64,000 nucleotides of DNA from Pararge aegeria (GCF_905163445.1 NC_053182.1:20977501-21041500), one strand, 5' to 3'. Counted from the first letter of the stretch, positions 12,001 to 27,000 are shown. A program made the numbers and translations. The notes: generated by a model from the sequence alone, not told the origin.

Positions 12001-15000
12001 ATCATTTTTCTATCTTGCGGGAGACGAGAGCGAGGCTGGCTGCTTCCAATCTACCTTGTCAATAAGAAATTCATTAAATGTTTAGTAACCTCGTCGTATT
12101 AGATGTGGAATTCAGCATTAAAAGCGTATACTCAGCCCCACAGAGGAGCTCTGCACCTTTCGCAAACGATATGTTCACATTCACACAATCGCAATTGTAA
12201 AGGTGTGGTGGTAACTTAGATAGTTGAAAAGGGATCTGTTAAAAGTTTAGCAGTAGCAGAGCTTATAGTGACAGCGCTCGTTCAGAAGTATGCTGTTGTG
12301 TATTAAAACCACGAGATCCAGATACTGAACTGATTTATTGGTCACTTATACCAACATACCCACATGGTGCAGTCATTACAAAACTACCTACATATTTCAT
12401 ACACATCATATGCAACGCTTATTTGTACTGCAGAACATCATAGTCGCAATGCAGTGTTACGCTCGGAAGGGCGATGAACAGTACATAAGGCATAACACCA
12501 GGCCACAGGTGGCACGTTGCGGGACGTTTTCCTTGCATGCCCTGCGAAGTGTTGTTCTCTTCATAGGCGCTGGTTTCCCATTTACCATAAGGTGGCCATC
12601 TCCTTGGTCCGTTAATTATTACAATTTAAAAAAAAAGGTAAAAATCTGTATAAAGTTCTGCTGAGGGAAAAGAAACTGTTCCCATAATCGAAACGTGAAA
12701 CCTTGATGCCGAAGTCGATCTAATTATAGCAATACTCAACTTAATATTGGAATTCCCATAACACCATCAATCACGTCTTAACTTTGTAATACAGTGTAAA
12801 CTCTTTATAACGAAACTCGAGGGACTGAGCATTTTTTGTCGTTATAGAGAGTTATCGTTATATGGAGTGAACAAAAAAAACCAAATTAATAAGAATTTTT
12901 AATACAAGAATTTTTAATTGTATGTATGTCTTAGATAATAAATGCTTATACATATAAATTATTGTTTACACATATAGTCTGATAATTTCGTCTGACGTTT
13001 TTTGCTATGTCAGTACTTGTTTTGTATTATTTTATGTATCCTATTCATATTTTTTCGTCAACACTAATCGCTTTCCGTTTACTGGCCATGTTAACAGTTT
13101 CAAAGTAGGTTTACGACTGATAATACGATAGGTACCCAGTATGCTTGGTCGAAGACCATCACTTCCGAGAAAACAATGCGTCATACTGCACGTGTACAAG
13201 GCAATTAAGGATAACAAAAGCTAGACCGACCTCGGATGTTTCGGAGCTTCAAAGTCTTTTGTTACCTGATAACATAACATAAACAATAATACCGATAATA
13301 AATATTTACTGTCTACAAATATGAACACATTTCTTCGTAATAGAGAATGGCGTATCGCTATAAAGAGTGTTTCAATATGTGAGTTTTAACGTAAACCAAC
13401 CAACTTGGGCTCACTCCAACGTTATAGGGAGTTTATCGTTATAAAGGATAACGTTATAAAGAGTTTACACTGTACTTTGTTTAAAACCTACCCCATTTTT
13501 CAAAAATATTGGTTTTAATGTCTGATGACGTTTTCGTTTGCGCAGTGCAGATCACATCTATGAAATTTTATATAATTCTGCGTTTAAATCTGCGTTTAAA
13601 CCTTGAGTTGCTGACAGACAACAATGGCTATGCTTACAGTGTGCGAACGGAACCACTGTAATACTTTATAAAATGTCTTTGCATCGTATTCTCATTGTCA
13701 GCCCAGCAACGAAAATGTCCGCTCGCTACGTCAAGTGAACGTGGCTCTAAGAGAGGAAGTCCAAGCGATGCAGCGAGTGTGCGCAGCCCTGGACGAGCAA
13801 TGCCACGTGGCAGCACTGCGAACGCAGTTCAAGGACGAGATCATTCATGAGATGAGACAACAACTGAGGAAGGCTAAAGCTAAAGTAAGAACAGCACAAA
13901 TCAGTAAGACTGATGGGTATCTATGTATTCTCTATTCTTTTAGATAGAAAGATATATAAGCACGCACCTAAACTCTTATTAGTTATATGTTTTGGTTTAA
14001 TGGTTTTTAGACACTCAAGTAAAACAACACAAGTTTCTTAGTTTAGCTTCAGAAATAAATTTTAAATTTTACTTTTGAAGGATTCCCTTTTTTGAGATTG
14101 AGGACGCCTATTGTGTACTCACATTTTGGGATTAAAGGATTTAAAAAAATAAAAAAATCTGGTAGATAAAATATCTATGGTTATTTCAGTTATAACTAAA
14201 ACTTGTGCGTTTTTCGACAGCTAAAAGAAGTAAACGAGTCGAATAGCGTTAAACTCCAAAAAGAAAGAGATAACGAGAACGAGCGTAAAGCATCGGGATC
14301 CTTTGAATCCCTCACCATATCCTGCGTGCAGCAACAGCCAAGGAGGAAGCGTAGAGTGCGCCCTGAAATTGACATGACCAGTATTGTACATGATTGGGAT
14401 AGACGCTGTACCAACTACAATGCTTCAGGAGACGATAATAAATGTCCTTGAGAGATGAGTGATTTAGTTCCTTAAACATTAAATATATTTTATGTTAGCA
14501 CTTATTCTGTACTGTTTTATTAGAATTAAAGTGTATCCAGTCATTTCTAGTTTCAAGGATAACTTCCATTCCAAAATATAACATGATTATTTTCGACCGA
14601 TATATTAAGAGGTAAGCATATAATTGTTATGTTGCTGTATGTGTTTGGACCAATGTATTTCTTCATTTAATTTTCTGTGGTACTATTACTATTAAAGTTT
14701 GGCCTAATATTTTTTGAATCTGATTGGTTTAGCTTGGATTGGTAACTTCTACACCAAATTTGAGTCAAGAACGGATGCTATTGGACGAAAGCGAAGTGTC
14801 CATTGTGGAACAAGTGAGTTTTAATCATCTATACATACAATAAATTTAAATAATATAAAATCTTTAAAAACTTGGTATATACTCTACTTAGACAATCAAA
14901 ACCCATAGATAAACTCGTATACAACAATTGAACATAGTTCATCTATTATTGATAAACTATGTAGTATGATATTCATAGTTATAAAACATCATATGGAAAA

Positions 15001-18000
15001 TTTAGAATAGAGGATTTGTAAATGTATAATCTGAACGCTAGACAAATAAATAATATCAGCAGTAAAGGCTACTTTAAATTTTATATTTATATTTTTTTTT
15101 TCTGTTGCAGCCGCCTTCGCCGCCACTTCTCTTAACGGATAGCTCGATAAATGAAACTAACCATGAGTGTAAATCTCGTTCAATATCACATCATCGGACA
15201 AATAGAGAAACTCAAAATATTAATAAACTTCTTGATAAAGGAATAGAAAATAAAACAGAGAAAGATAATAGAAGGAAACTCATGAGTAAAGTTAAAGAAA
15301 GTGATAATGCTAGTAGTAAATCAATTCTTATATTAATTGAAGCAGAAGAATGCGATTGTGATGAAATTAAAGTGCAAAATTTAACTTCAACACGTCGTAA
15401 TACAGAAGCGTCGATTGAAAATATATCTGATAAAGAAAAAAAATGCCTTGAGAAAATCGGATCAAAGTCTAATACAGAAGCATTGTCAGCTGATGGAATA
15501 TCAAATCTTAATAGGAGTGGACCGAGGGCAGCAAAATTTCGTCCGGTCTCACTTGCGCAGTTGATGGCAAGGCAACCCTTGGATAATAATGAAAGCGGTT
15601 TCGAAAAAAAAGAAATGAGAAAAAATTTCACAGTTGAGAAGTGAGTAAAATTATATCTTTACATAGTCAAAAATATAAAGGCTGAAGTTAACTACATGTA
15701 AATTGCCCAGTAGTCAGGAAATACTACATCTTGCCTTGTTCTTTTTTAAACTATTTACAATTTTTACACCACATAACACATTTTAATTCTATGAATATTG
15801 CTGCAGGAAATTAAAGGAAATCAAGCGTTTTAATGATACCTACACGAGCACCAGTCCTAGACTTAATGTAAGTATAAAGTTTCGTAATTTTTACTTATCG
15901 AATGGTCACCTGTAACCTTGAACAAAAATTGACGATACCGCTAAATATCATACAACTACTGGGTTAAAAAGTTTATGGTAAATAATTACCAAGTAAAATA
16001 GATCAACTGTATAATATAAGAGTACAATATTTTTATATATCCGGAAAGAAGTGTGACATAGATAAATCTTGATTTATAACGCGTCTCTCCGAGTTGGCAC
16101 GCGTACAAATAAAGTTGATAGTCAAAGTTATGGGCTGTGTTATGACCTGTTTTCAACTGTAGCAGCGTATCAGATAACCTGATTATGGGTAAACACAAGA
16201 AGAAAAGAAGTTTTGTGAAAATCTAAAAAGTCTTACTGTTCTTTTTGAAATTATAATCCAACCTTTCAATTATAATTTTAAGCGATTTTATACAAGGGTT
16301 AACCACTGGGCGGTTTTTTTATCATATAGTACCATTCTTGAATCTTCATTATCAGCGAATATGCAGTCACTTCTGGACATAGGCTTCTTTCGAGATGCAA
16401 GTTGCATGCTTTCCTATTTTCGACTTTTCTCATCCAGTCCATCCAGAGTTCGGAGTTCGTCGCTCCACCTAAGGGAAGAGCGCCCGAGAGGCCGTTTTGC
16501 GGGACACGGTCTCCACTCCAGGACCTTTCGACTCCCCAAGTGCATTGTTCCTCCGACAAACCCACTGCTATTTTAGCGTGCTAGCCTTAAGTGCTATGTC
16601 GGTAATTTCCGCTCTTTGGAAATTACCGACATAGCACTTCGTTACGGACCTTACCCCTCACATTTTTTATTTGGTAGAGGAATTTTTCGACTAAGTTTTC
16701 CGTGTTTAATTTGTCTTGCATTTTCAATGCGACTGTACGCTTTTCTTTAACGATCGGGTGTGACGAAACGTCTGTGTCGTCGGAAGGCGTCTTAACTTTG
16801 TATCTTGTGGCTAACGAAGTGCATTCCGCGTCGCTTCCCGCCCGTTACAAAACTCATGTTTTATTTTTTGTTGTGGGAAAAATAAAAGTTTCGAAATTCG
16901 TGGAATTGTTAATGGCTCAGATCCGATATTTATATTCCGTTCATAATAAAGAAGTTGCTTTGACACGAGAATTTTTCTTATGGTACTTGAATATGTCAAA
17001 AAACTACTCAATGAAAGTTGAACGACAAATTCTTGATTACAAAATCTTGAATAAACCGTCGTCGTGAACCTCCAAACCAAAAGCGATTCGGGTTCATCGG
17101 AGGATATGTTTTAATTAGCTGTTTGTATTTAAGTAAAACAACTCTGCTATATCGAGTAGATAAGAAAGACCATCCTTTCTTATTTACTACCGCAGGATGG
17201 ACGAATATAGACCTTATCACGTAGCAGAACGACACAGGTCCCACACAAGCCCTTTCGTTGCTTCAAACCATAATTATACTACTTACGAAATAAGAAATTC
17301 TAAAAATACGCGTGCGTGCGGAGTTGCACCCTTAGTGCGTCTCTGCACGCAGAGTCGATGTGTCGCTTTGAGTTCGCCGGTCATTGAGTTTTTTCCATAC
17401 AGTTATAAACATTACGTGTAGATTCAGAGTTTCAAAAAGTATTGACAGTTTTATAAGTGTGCTAGTTGTTAAGAACTTCTGGATTAAAAGTTAAAATTTT
17501 ACTAATTTAACAATCCTATTTCATCGCTTTTGGATTATGTTTCCTATAACTTTGTATATTTTGTAAGAAGATATTGAATATCTGTTTCGAGAAGTATAAA
17601 TACACCAATAAACTGGTGGGTTAGAAATTGGGATAAGTGGAAAAAGATAACGAAGGATTTTGGTAGTACACGAGTGTGGTTAGACTTGTTTATAAAAATC
17701 AGCTGTATCCAAGTAATAAGAAGTTTACCCGCCACAAATGAATGGAAAAGTTAATTCAATAACTTTGTTAAATTTGTGATTACTACTAAGTAGAATAAAG
17801 TGAATTTGACATTAGAAAGTCATTTAAAGTGATCTGAAGTGCACTTGTGTGGATGCGTGTTTTGTTTACCGACATTGAGAGCGTCTTGTGTTGTTTATTT
17901 ATGTGTTTTCGACAAGATGATGTTCAACGGCCTCTTGATGTGCGGCGACTCAGATACCAGCGACTTTACCAAAGTGAGATTTATTAAGAATTTTAGTCTC

Positions 18001-21000
18001 TGCTAGCAGCTCAATATTTTCCCGCAGAAAAGATTCAAGTGTCTCTGCTTTTTATATCCGCATTGGGGAAAGAATGTCTTCCTTAATTTAATTTCACGTT
18101 ATGACAAGCTTTCTATACTTGACATATGGCACATATGTAAATATGTGTGTAGGAGGTTAAGACAAGTATACTCGTACAAATTAGTAATTTGCGTACCTAA
18201 TACGAAATCCGTTCCGATATTATAAATGCGAAAGTGCGTTTGTTTGTCCTTTCTTCAGGCCTTAACTAAGCAAGACATCAACTAGATTTTTTGGCATAGT
18301 TGGAGTTAGTTGAAATAACAGGAAGTAACATAGGGTATTTACTTTTTATACTTGGAATACAAACGGTCTCCACTTTGTAAAAAACCCGGACGGAGAACGC
18401 AAACCTTTTCTGGGAAAGTTACCTACTCGTAATCCCGAAAATAGTATTGGTTAAGAAAATACAGCGCAAAAGTGTCATTATCATCATCATCAACCCATTA
18501 CCGGCCCACTACAGGCAGTGGCGTGCACTTCATACATGCGCAAAAGCACTGCATACTCCTAAAAATTTTGTATTACTCATAAAGGGGAAGGATTTTTTCA
18601 TTTTATGCCATTTTCCTTCCTTATGCATACCCTGGTCAAAAACCCCGTGCACGCCAATTACTACAGCCTAAAACCTTCTCAGTCTCCTCTCAGACTGAGA
18701 AGGTTTTAGGCTGTAGTCCACCACGCTGGCCAGTGCGGGTTTGGTAGGCATCACACGCCGTTGTGAACATTATGGAGAACTCTCAGGCATGCAGGTTTCC
18801 TCGCGATGTTTCCTTCACCGTTTCAAGCAAGTGATATTTTAAATGCTTGAATTAAAACGCACAAAAGTCACTCAAGGGAAGTTGGAGCCTTACCCACTAG
18901 GCTATCAGCGCTTCGTCTATAACAGTCCACTACTGGACTAGAGGCCTCTCCTAACGGGGGCTTTGCCCATAATCTCCACACTAGGCAGACGGATTGGTTA
19001 TCGCATTTAATGGTAGTAGTACCACAGAGGACGCTGTTAACTATCAACAGTTCTTCGATCTTATATTAGTGATTGAGTTTTCTCGCATGCATTAAATCTT
19101 AACTGCACGCTATATAATATATTAACTAGTTGACCCGTGCAACTTCGTCTGCACCAAATCGGTTATTACCGGAAAACACGAATAAAATGACATTTTCTAA
19201 AAATGAATCCTAGCTAGATCGATTTATCGCCCCCGAAACACCCTGTATACTAAATTTCATGAAAATCGTTGGAGCCGATTCCGAGATTCCAATTACATAT
19301 ATACAAGAATTGCTCGTTTAAAGATTTTTATGAATAAAATTAGAATCCTAAGACTGAAATCCTTCAGATTGTAATTATAAGGATTCAATCTTATTATATC
19401 TTATTATACATATTTTGAAGAACTCCTTGGCGCAACAATGAGCGCTGTGAATTTGGGAATTTAAAATTTCTGAACTTTCTCTGGTCTGGTCTGGTGGGAG
19501 GCTTTGGCCGTGGCTAGTTACCACCCTACCGACAAAGACGTGCCGCTAAGCGATTTAGTGTTCCGGTGCGATGTCGCGAAGAAACCTTTTAGTGGTATAA
19601 CTACTATATTCCCTACTAGGTTAGCCCGCTATCTTAGACACCAGCAGGGCTAGCACGGGCAGGAGACAATTATCTCCCCGGGGATAGGATAAAAATTTAT
19701 CTTTTCTTACAGCTGTATCAACTCTCAGAGCATTGGCGCACAAGTGGAAATAATATCGAAATAATATATGTGTAATAAACGGGGGTAAAATTTTCCTATT
19801 TCATATTCCCGTGCTTTAGCAGGTGGACACGTAAATTATATCCCCTGTGAGGGGTGTGCTACCTACCTGTGCTAGCCCTGCGTGAGATGCCGAATATTGC
19901 TATGCCCTCACTGGACCTCATGACTGTGTTTAGACATGTGCATGAATGGAAATAAATAACGAAATTTTTAAGGTGGATTTCTCTTTAAGTGTTTGTGTTG
20001 CAGGAAAGCTTAGGAGCGCTCAGTGCGGCGGACAGCAGTGCGAGCGAAGCGGCGCGGGCGCACTCGCTCGAGAACAAACTACACTCCACTATGCAGATAG
20101 TAAGTGATGTTATATTTAGGTTGCGATGAGCGTGCTCAATGGGTGTCCGGTATTTATAGTTCACGCAGTGTCAATACGGGAGGTTAACTGAGTTGCATTG
20201 ATGGGAACGTGTAGATGTAATACAGCGTCTGATATAGAAGTATAGGTTGCTGATTATTGGGATTGGGTATCAAAGTCAAAGTCAAATATTTCTTTATTCA
20301 AATAGGCACACAGATGGCACTTTTGATGCCTACATTATCACTTCACTTTATATTTAGACTCAATACAACCGCGTAGCTTAATCTCCAATGAGCGCATTAA
20401 AAATGTATCGTTCATTATTGCTTTCTTGTTATATCAAGTACTAGCTGAGCGACTTCGTCCGAGTTTGTTTTTGTTTTAAAGCATATTTTAAGTTGGGTAT
20501 TCTCGTAAAGGATAATCGGGTGTAATTTTTGAAATGAACTTTATTAATCAAATGTAGCTTGTTTAGGTGTAGTTCGGACATTTTTTTAATTTGCGATACA
20601 TTGGAATGAATTAAAAAATATTTTACCGGTATGTAAATACCCTTGAGGATACAACTATTTATTTGAATAAGAATTAATACTGCGATACTAATAATCCGAC
20701 TTTTGTTCCTACCGGCGATCTAATAAAATTTTAGAACACAAAAACGGCTATTGCGTCCATAATGGTTAGATATGTTCCCTCGCGGACTTTTGGTAGGTAT
20801 ATAATATAGTTATAATAATGAGGACTTTAATCATGTAATACATAATTTTTATGTAACATCAATTAGGTTACGTTATTGCAATTTTCTTAAATCTCTATTT
20901 TTTTTCAAATAAATTGTAGCCTCTGTTACTTCGTGATAGTTAATCTTTCTTTTGGCGAAGAAATGGTTGAAATCGGTCCAGTAGGTAGGTACTGTCGGAG

Positions 21001-24000
21001 TCTATTCGGTACAAACAATCAAAAACATTTACTCTTTATAATATTAATAGCTTCTGCGTGGACTCCAGAGTTGGGTCTGAAGCTTCGCTCGTTAAAAATT
21101 TTGTAATCCTACCACGGGAACTATTTGAGAGATCGGTATAGAAAGTATCTGCCCGCGGCTTAGCTCGTAAGCAATTTTAATTTTTCCTCGGGAACTTAAG
21201 GAATTGGGATAAAAGTAAATGAATATTGATGTTGGAAAAGAGCAACTACTGAGTTTCTTGCTGGCTCTTCTCGCTAGGATCTGCTTTCGGAACCGGTGGT
21301 AGAGTCACTACAAACATACAAACTTGACGTTTTAAATGTTCTTATAAAATAGGCCTACTTGAAATAAATGAATTTTAAATTTTGTAGCCTGTTCTTTTCC
21401 ATGACGAAGGCTACATGCATGCCAAATTTCATCCAAATCCGTTCAGCCGATTTTGTTTGATTCAGTAACAAACATCCACACTTTCTCATTTATAATATTA
21501 GTAGGACTATAGATCAAGGGGGGATTGCCCTCGGGTGTTGGGCAACATCCGGCTCGTAGCCACTTCTGCGGCAGAATAAATATAGTACCGTCCTCTTGCT
21601 ACTGCCGGATACGACCACCGGCAGGTGCCGAGTTTGGTGGCTCATGTTGTTTGCTTTTGTTTTTATATTTTGACAAACATCAACATTGTACAAGTACGAC
21701 CTCGCTGGTGCAGCGGTGAGTTCTGTGGTTTAAAGTTATTGATCCTGGGTTCAACTATCAGGGGCAATCTGGGAATTTATATTTTCTGAATTTCCTCTCT
21801 TTTCACCACCCTACCGACTAAGACTTGCCACTAAGAGATTTAGCGTTCTGGTACGATGTCGCGTAGAAATTTGTAAGTTGATTTAAAGATTTTTTGTTTT
21901 TTTTAGCCACGTTAGCCACGGCAGTAGCCTCCCACCAGACCAGAACAGAGAATGTTCAGAAAGTTAAAAATTCAAGGGATTCGACCCGGGACCCTTTACT
22001 TAAAACCTAATTCACCTAACTGGTAATTCCCAGGACGAACTCGGTCACACCCAGGACGAAGCTCTAGTACTACTAAGTTGTTATTTGTTAGTTGAAGAAT
22101 AAGGAGGAGACAGTGCGAGTGCAGGCGGAGAGCCTCGCGCTAGCGGAAGCGCGAATCGCGGCGCTCACGGCCAAGGCGCAGCAAACGCACAAACTGCACC
22201 AGGCGCAACAAACTCCTGTAAGTTCACTCCACTGCTGGGCAGTGTCCGCCCTTATAGGAGAGAGGGTTACAAATCACAGACCCACCACACTAAGTCTAAG
22301 TATGATATCGAACACGAGAGGTCAGTCAACCCAGTCAATGTTGTCAAAAAATAGGAAAAACCGCTTTTATCGTACATGTTTCGGTCTCTAATAACCTAAC
22401 CGTTTCCGTTGATTTTTTTCAACTCTCAAACCCACCAAGCTAGCGTTCCCGCAGGATTCACGACAAACCAAAAAACCGCGTACGAATTTGCGGATAAAAG
22501 CTGGTAAAACATAAATACCTTCTACGCGAGACCACACAGAGTTTTTGTATGTCTTAATGATTTGTTTGGGTGTTTCCAGTTGTACAGTACTCGCAGCGCT
22601 TCCGCGGGCCGCCACGTCGAGGTGACCGATGTATCTTCCGCCGCCGACTTGCAGGTAGCGTGCTATTTATACGCGCCGAGAGCCGTGCGCGTCACCGACA
22701 CGGCGTGTGGCACATGGACACATTACAGTTCCAGTTACTAGCTTAGGGAACATCTTGCATATCCTAGCAGTGGGTAGGACTTCTACTTCATTTTCCGGAA
22801 GCCGAATTCGAATCCTAGCACGCATCTAACCTTTCTAAGTTATTTGCGTTTCGAGCAATTAAATTGTCATTAAAGGCACGTGTTCTTTACATGCGCTACG
22901 GAGGATAACTCTGTTTATAGGCGATCGTTTTCCACTTAACATCAGATAAACCATCTGCTGGTTTCGTCAATTGTTATTTTGAAATTATGCCATACCTAAG
23001 CATCGTTTAAATCGTTGCGTTCCGACCATAGAAATCTTAGTAACAAGGCACTAGAAATGTTATGTACGCGTCAGTTTGTCGCCGCGAACGTGACTTAGAG
23101 CACACCAGTTGTTATTTAAATAAATAAATAAATATACTACGACAATACACACATCGCCATCTAGCCCGAAAGTAAAGATGGATCTAAAATTAATAAGCTG
23201 CTAAATTAACGCTGCTATTTTTTTTAGTGTCAACACCTGTTAAATAAATTCTGAGATAGTTGTTAAATCTATTAGTCACAAGTCACAACTCTTACGAACA
23301 CAGATAAAAATAATGGCGGAGAAGTGTACATGTATTCTGCGCGGTGACACGGACGTATATATATTTGTCTCCATTTATCCCACTGCAGTAGTGGGATAAA
23401 TGGAGACAAATATATATACGTACTGCACTAATTATTAATTGAGTATATTTATGTAAAAACCCGCCCGGTTTCCGGTCGTGTCCGATATCGAACAAGAGCG
23501 GTCAATCAACCCAGTCAATCACCACAAAAGGAAACCGCTTATTAAATGGTTAATAGATTTGGTTCCCGGATACCTTCTATAGATATCCGATAGCTAGCTT
23601 TTATACCAACGAAACCGTCAACAATATGATAAAAGGCATGATTTTCAAGCCCTGGGACATTTTATACGGTGGTCATCCAAAAGTCATTTTCTGTGATGTC
23701 TGTGATGGAAGTGTGCTGTAGGTACCTATATGCAGCTGATTTCACTAGTTTTTTTTTTAAGTCCTGCGGGGATTTCCCGCGTGCGGTGTATCATCCGAAT
23801 TCATATCCTGGGAATATAATAAGATGACGACTTGATTTTTATACGACACCTTACTAAGATTTGTTCAAAGACGTTAGAGGCTCAAATGCTAGCCAATACC
23901 AAAATGTTTAGTCAAGTTGATTACTCTTCTTAATATTCCATTTTTTTTTTAAATTAACCTAAATATTCATTTAAATCATAATAACATTGATTCAGAAGAA

Positions 24001-27000
24001 GCTCTTTCAATTTACTTTTAAATATATAAAAATTATTTGTCTTAATGAGATCCAAGGGTAGTTTATTGTATAGCTTATGTAACATAACATATGTGCTTTT
24101 GCTATATTTAACTGTTTTTGATGGAGGCATAAGAAGCTTATGTTTATGACGTTCTCTATTACAATGCTTATAATTTAAATGCATGTTCTTCTTTACGAAG
24201 AGCAATGATTCATAAATGTATAACGAAGGTAATGTAAGGACCTTTAGTACCTTAAAATACGTTACGTTATTTTGAGTAGATTAATAATGCTTCATATTAG
24301 CCGAACACTTAACTAATAATGCATGTTAAATAAGTGCTTTATTTAAACGCTGAAACTTATTGATAAACTACTAAAACTCGTCAAATTTTAACATTAAAAC
24401 ATATTGTTTTTAATTTGCACTTTAAAATTTGACGCACCGCAATAGTAATTAAATTAATTAATTAATATTTTTTTTTAAATATATACATTGGCGCGGCTAA
24501 TTTTAGGACGTGGACGACAAAATCGTGATGACCCTGCGAGACAATTTGTCTGTGATAGAAGAACTGTATCGAGAATGTTTTTACGAAGTGAGTATCATGA
24601 GATTATCAATTTTATTTAAGTATAAAGTATTTTAGTCTATTCCAGTAATTCCTTGTTTTGGCAGGAACAAATTGATGTACGAAGTAGGTATTCTTCTCCC
24701 AAGAAGAGAAGAAGAGTTCGCGGCTCTTCAGTTGTTAAGTCACTCAATTTTTGACAAAAAACTTGATAAAGTCGCTATCTAGTTCGTAGGAAATATGATA
24801 AGAAAAAATAATACTTGTTATTTACATAAATTATACCAGTTTGGTTTCTCTCGTGATGAGTCACTTAATTTTGGCCAAGAAACTGGATAAAAGTCCCTAT
24901 CTTATTATCTAGTATACAAGATGTAAGTAGGAAATGTGACAGGAAACAGAATTCTTAATCCACTTTTACGTAATAGTCGGCAAAACAAGAGGAGCTCATA
25001 ACAATGCTGCGACGGTCCTACCTGGACATGCGTCTGGTGGAGCGCCAGAAGGTGGAACAGATCGGCCGCCTACAACATGTCGTGCACTCGCAGCGGTGTT
25101 CTCTCGCACGGTGTCAGGTGAGCCAATCAATTCTTTATCTTTATATTATAGTATAAAACAAAGCTGCTCCCGTAGTTTTCACGCTTAGATCATTAAGACT
25201 ACTCAACGGATTTTAATTCAGTTTTCAGCAATAGATAGTGATTCAATAGGTAGGTTTATATATATAATTGGAAAAGAGCAATCTGCTTTCCGAACCGGTG
25301 GTAGAGTTACTACAAACATACGTACTTGACGTTTCAAAAGTGCTTATACAGTAGGTCTACGTGAAATTAATAAATTTTAATTTTAACTCTACTTAAATAT
25401 GTGTAATTCTTTACCGTTGTTTCAGGATATTGCTACGGAAGTGGAGAGTTTGAAAATGGAAATAACGAATTTTTTGAACAGTTCGCAAAGCACTGACTCG
25501 GTACAATAGCAACTCTTAACTAACAGGATTAATGTGTGGTGTGTAAATATACTAACTAATTTTTGAAATGCATATATTACCGACAGGATTTGAACCTGTG
25601 ACTCTCTGCCAATCGCGGCTTGAGCGTTTTACCACTAAGCTACGCCTCTCATACATAATCATAATCAATCGATTTTGTTTTATAATTTTTATTAGTGTTT
25701 TTACCTTGTCGGTTTTACACTTGTCGCTATAAGATTTATGTAAAAGGCATATACTAATTGCGGCATCGACAGTAGGAGAACCGCAGCTTAATTGGTAAAA
25801 GCGCTCAGACCGCGATTGCCAGACAGGTTCAAATCCTGTCGGAATCCTGTTGAAATATGCATTTTAAAATGTAAAGCTTCGTTAGTGTCATTTGATTTGA
25901 TCGGCCATCTGACCGATGTAGTAGAATTTATAGCTTTTTCTATGCGAAATTTGTGTTTTCTTATTTATCACTGTATATTTATTTGTAAAAGTGACTGAAA
26001 TAAATGCGTGCTGTACACTATGGTCGTGTTTGACTGGGGCAGGGCGTGTGGGAGCGCGAGGAGTGCGCGGGCGACGCGGCCGACGACCTGCGCGGAATCG
26101 CCGACCAGCTGCGGCGGCTGAGGGACATGCTCAATGTACGTCTTCAATTACTGCACGGCTTTGTTATCTCCTTTATCACTTTGTTGACCTCCCTGGCGCA
26201 ACGGTGTGTGTGTGTGTGTGCGTGGCAGAGGCAATTTGGGAATTTATATATTCTGAATTTTCTCTGGTCTGGTCTGGTTTTGGCCGTGGCTAGTTACCAC
26301 CCTACCGACAAAGACGTGCGCTAAGCGATTTAGTGTTTCTATTTATTTATATCTATTTTTCTATAATTGGAAAACCACCAGTTGTATTTACTAAATAGTT
26401 CAAAAATTGCATTATTCCGGTGCGATGTCGCGTAGAAACTGATTAGGGGTATGACTACCATACTCCCTAGCAGGTGGCCCGCTACCATCTAAGACTGCAT
26501 CATCACTTAACACGAGGTGAGTTTGCAGGCAAGGGCTAACTTGTAGTGGAATAAAAAATGAAATAAAAAAAAATACCTCTTTGGTACACCAGAATCAGTA
26601 TCATTAGTTTATTTTTATTTTAATCATGACTTATCCATTTGCACAGAATCTACACTGTTAAGCAGAGTGAAAATAATACAGTTTATTTTATTTTGCAATT
26701 AAAAATGTTTGTGAACTTCGTTTTTAACTGATACGAGAGACTACTAAATAAAACTCAAATGAAACTATGTATATTCATTCGAATTATAATTAAAACCTTT
26801 TCTGTTGCTTGCAGACAGACTGCACCTGTGGATTGGAAGAAGAGAATATGAAGCTCAAGAGAATCAACGATACAATGGAGGTATTAAAACACACACCGGA
26901 TTTTTTTTTCCTTTCCGGTGACCTAACCGGTCGGTTTAATGCATTTAATTACAAAAAGAAAATATCATTATTTAGGGGACACTGCGCGGTGGCGTTATCA

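Larger units (their letters stand above)
18485..18925 (-). repeat. SINE-A carrying a nested MITE and a hairpin
   Basis: CATCAACCCATTACCGGCCC at the left and AGGCTATCAGCGCTT at the right. The body is split by a MITE (18515-18660) and by an inverted duplication (18660-18717). Confidence 0.75.

Noticed and set aside
15212..15631. 139-codon antisense ORF
   Set aside because: Mirror of exon 11; the plus-strand frame has splice borders and phase continuity.
16702..17067. 121-codon frame before exon 13
   Set aside because: Begins with GTG, has no ATG until late, no domain, and no splice context; could be chance in mixed-composition DNA.
25573..25865. Possible functional tRNA genes
   Set aside because: D-arm and T-arm match, but acceptor stems do not pair and the same sequence recurs as fragments at 31765, 34060 and 39865. 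They are SINE heads.
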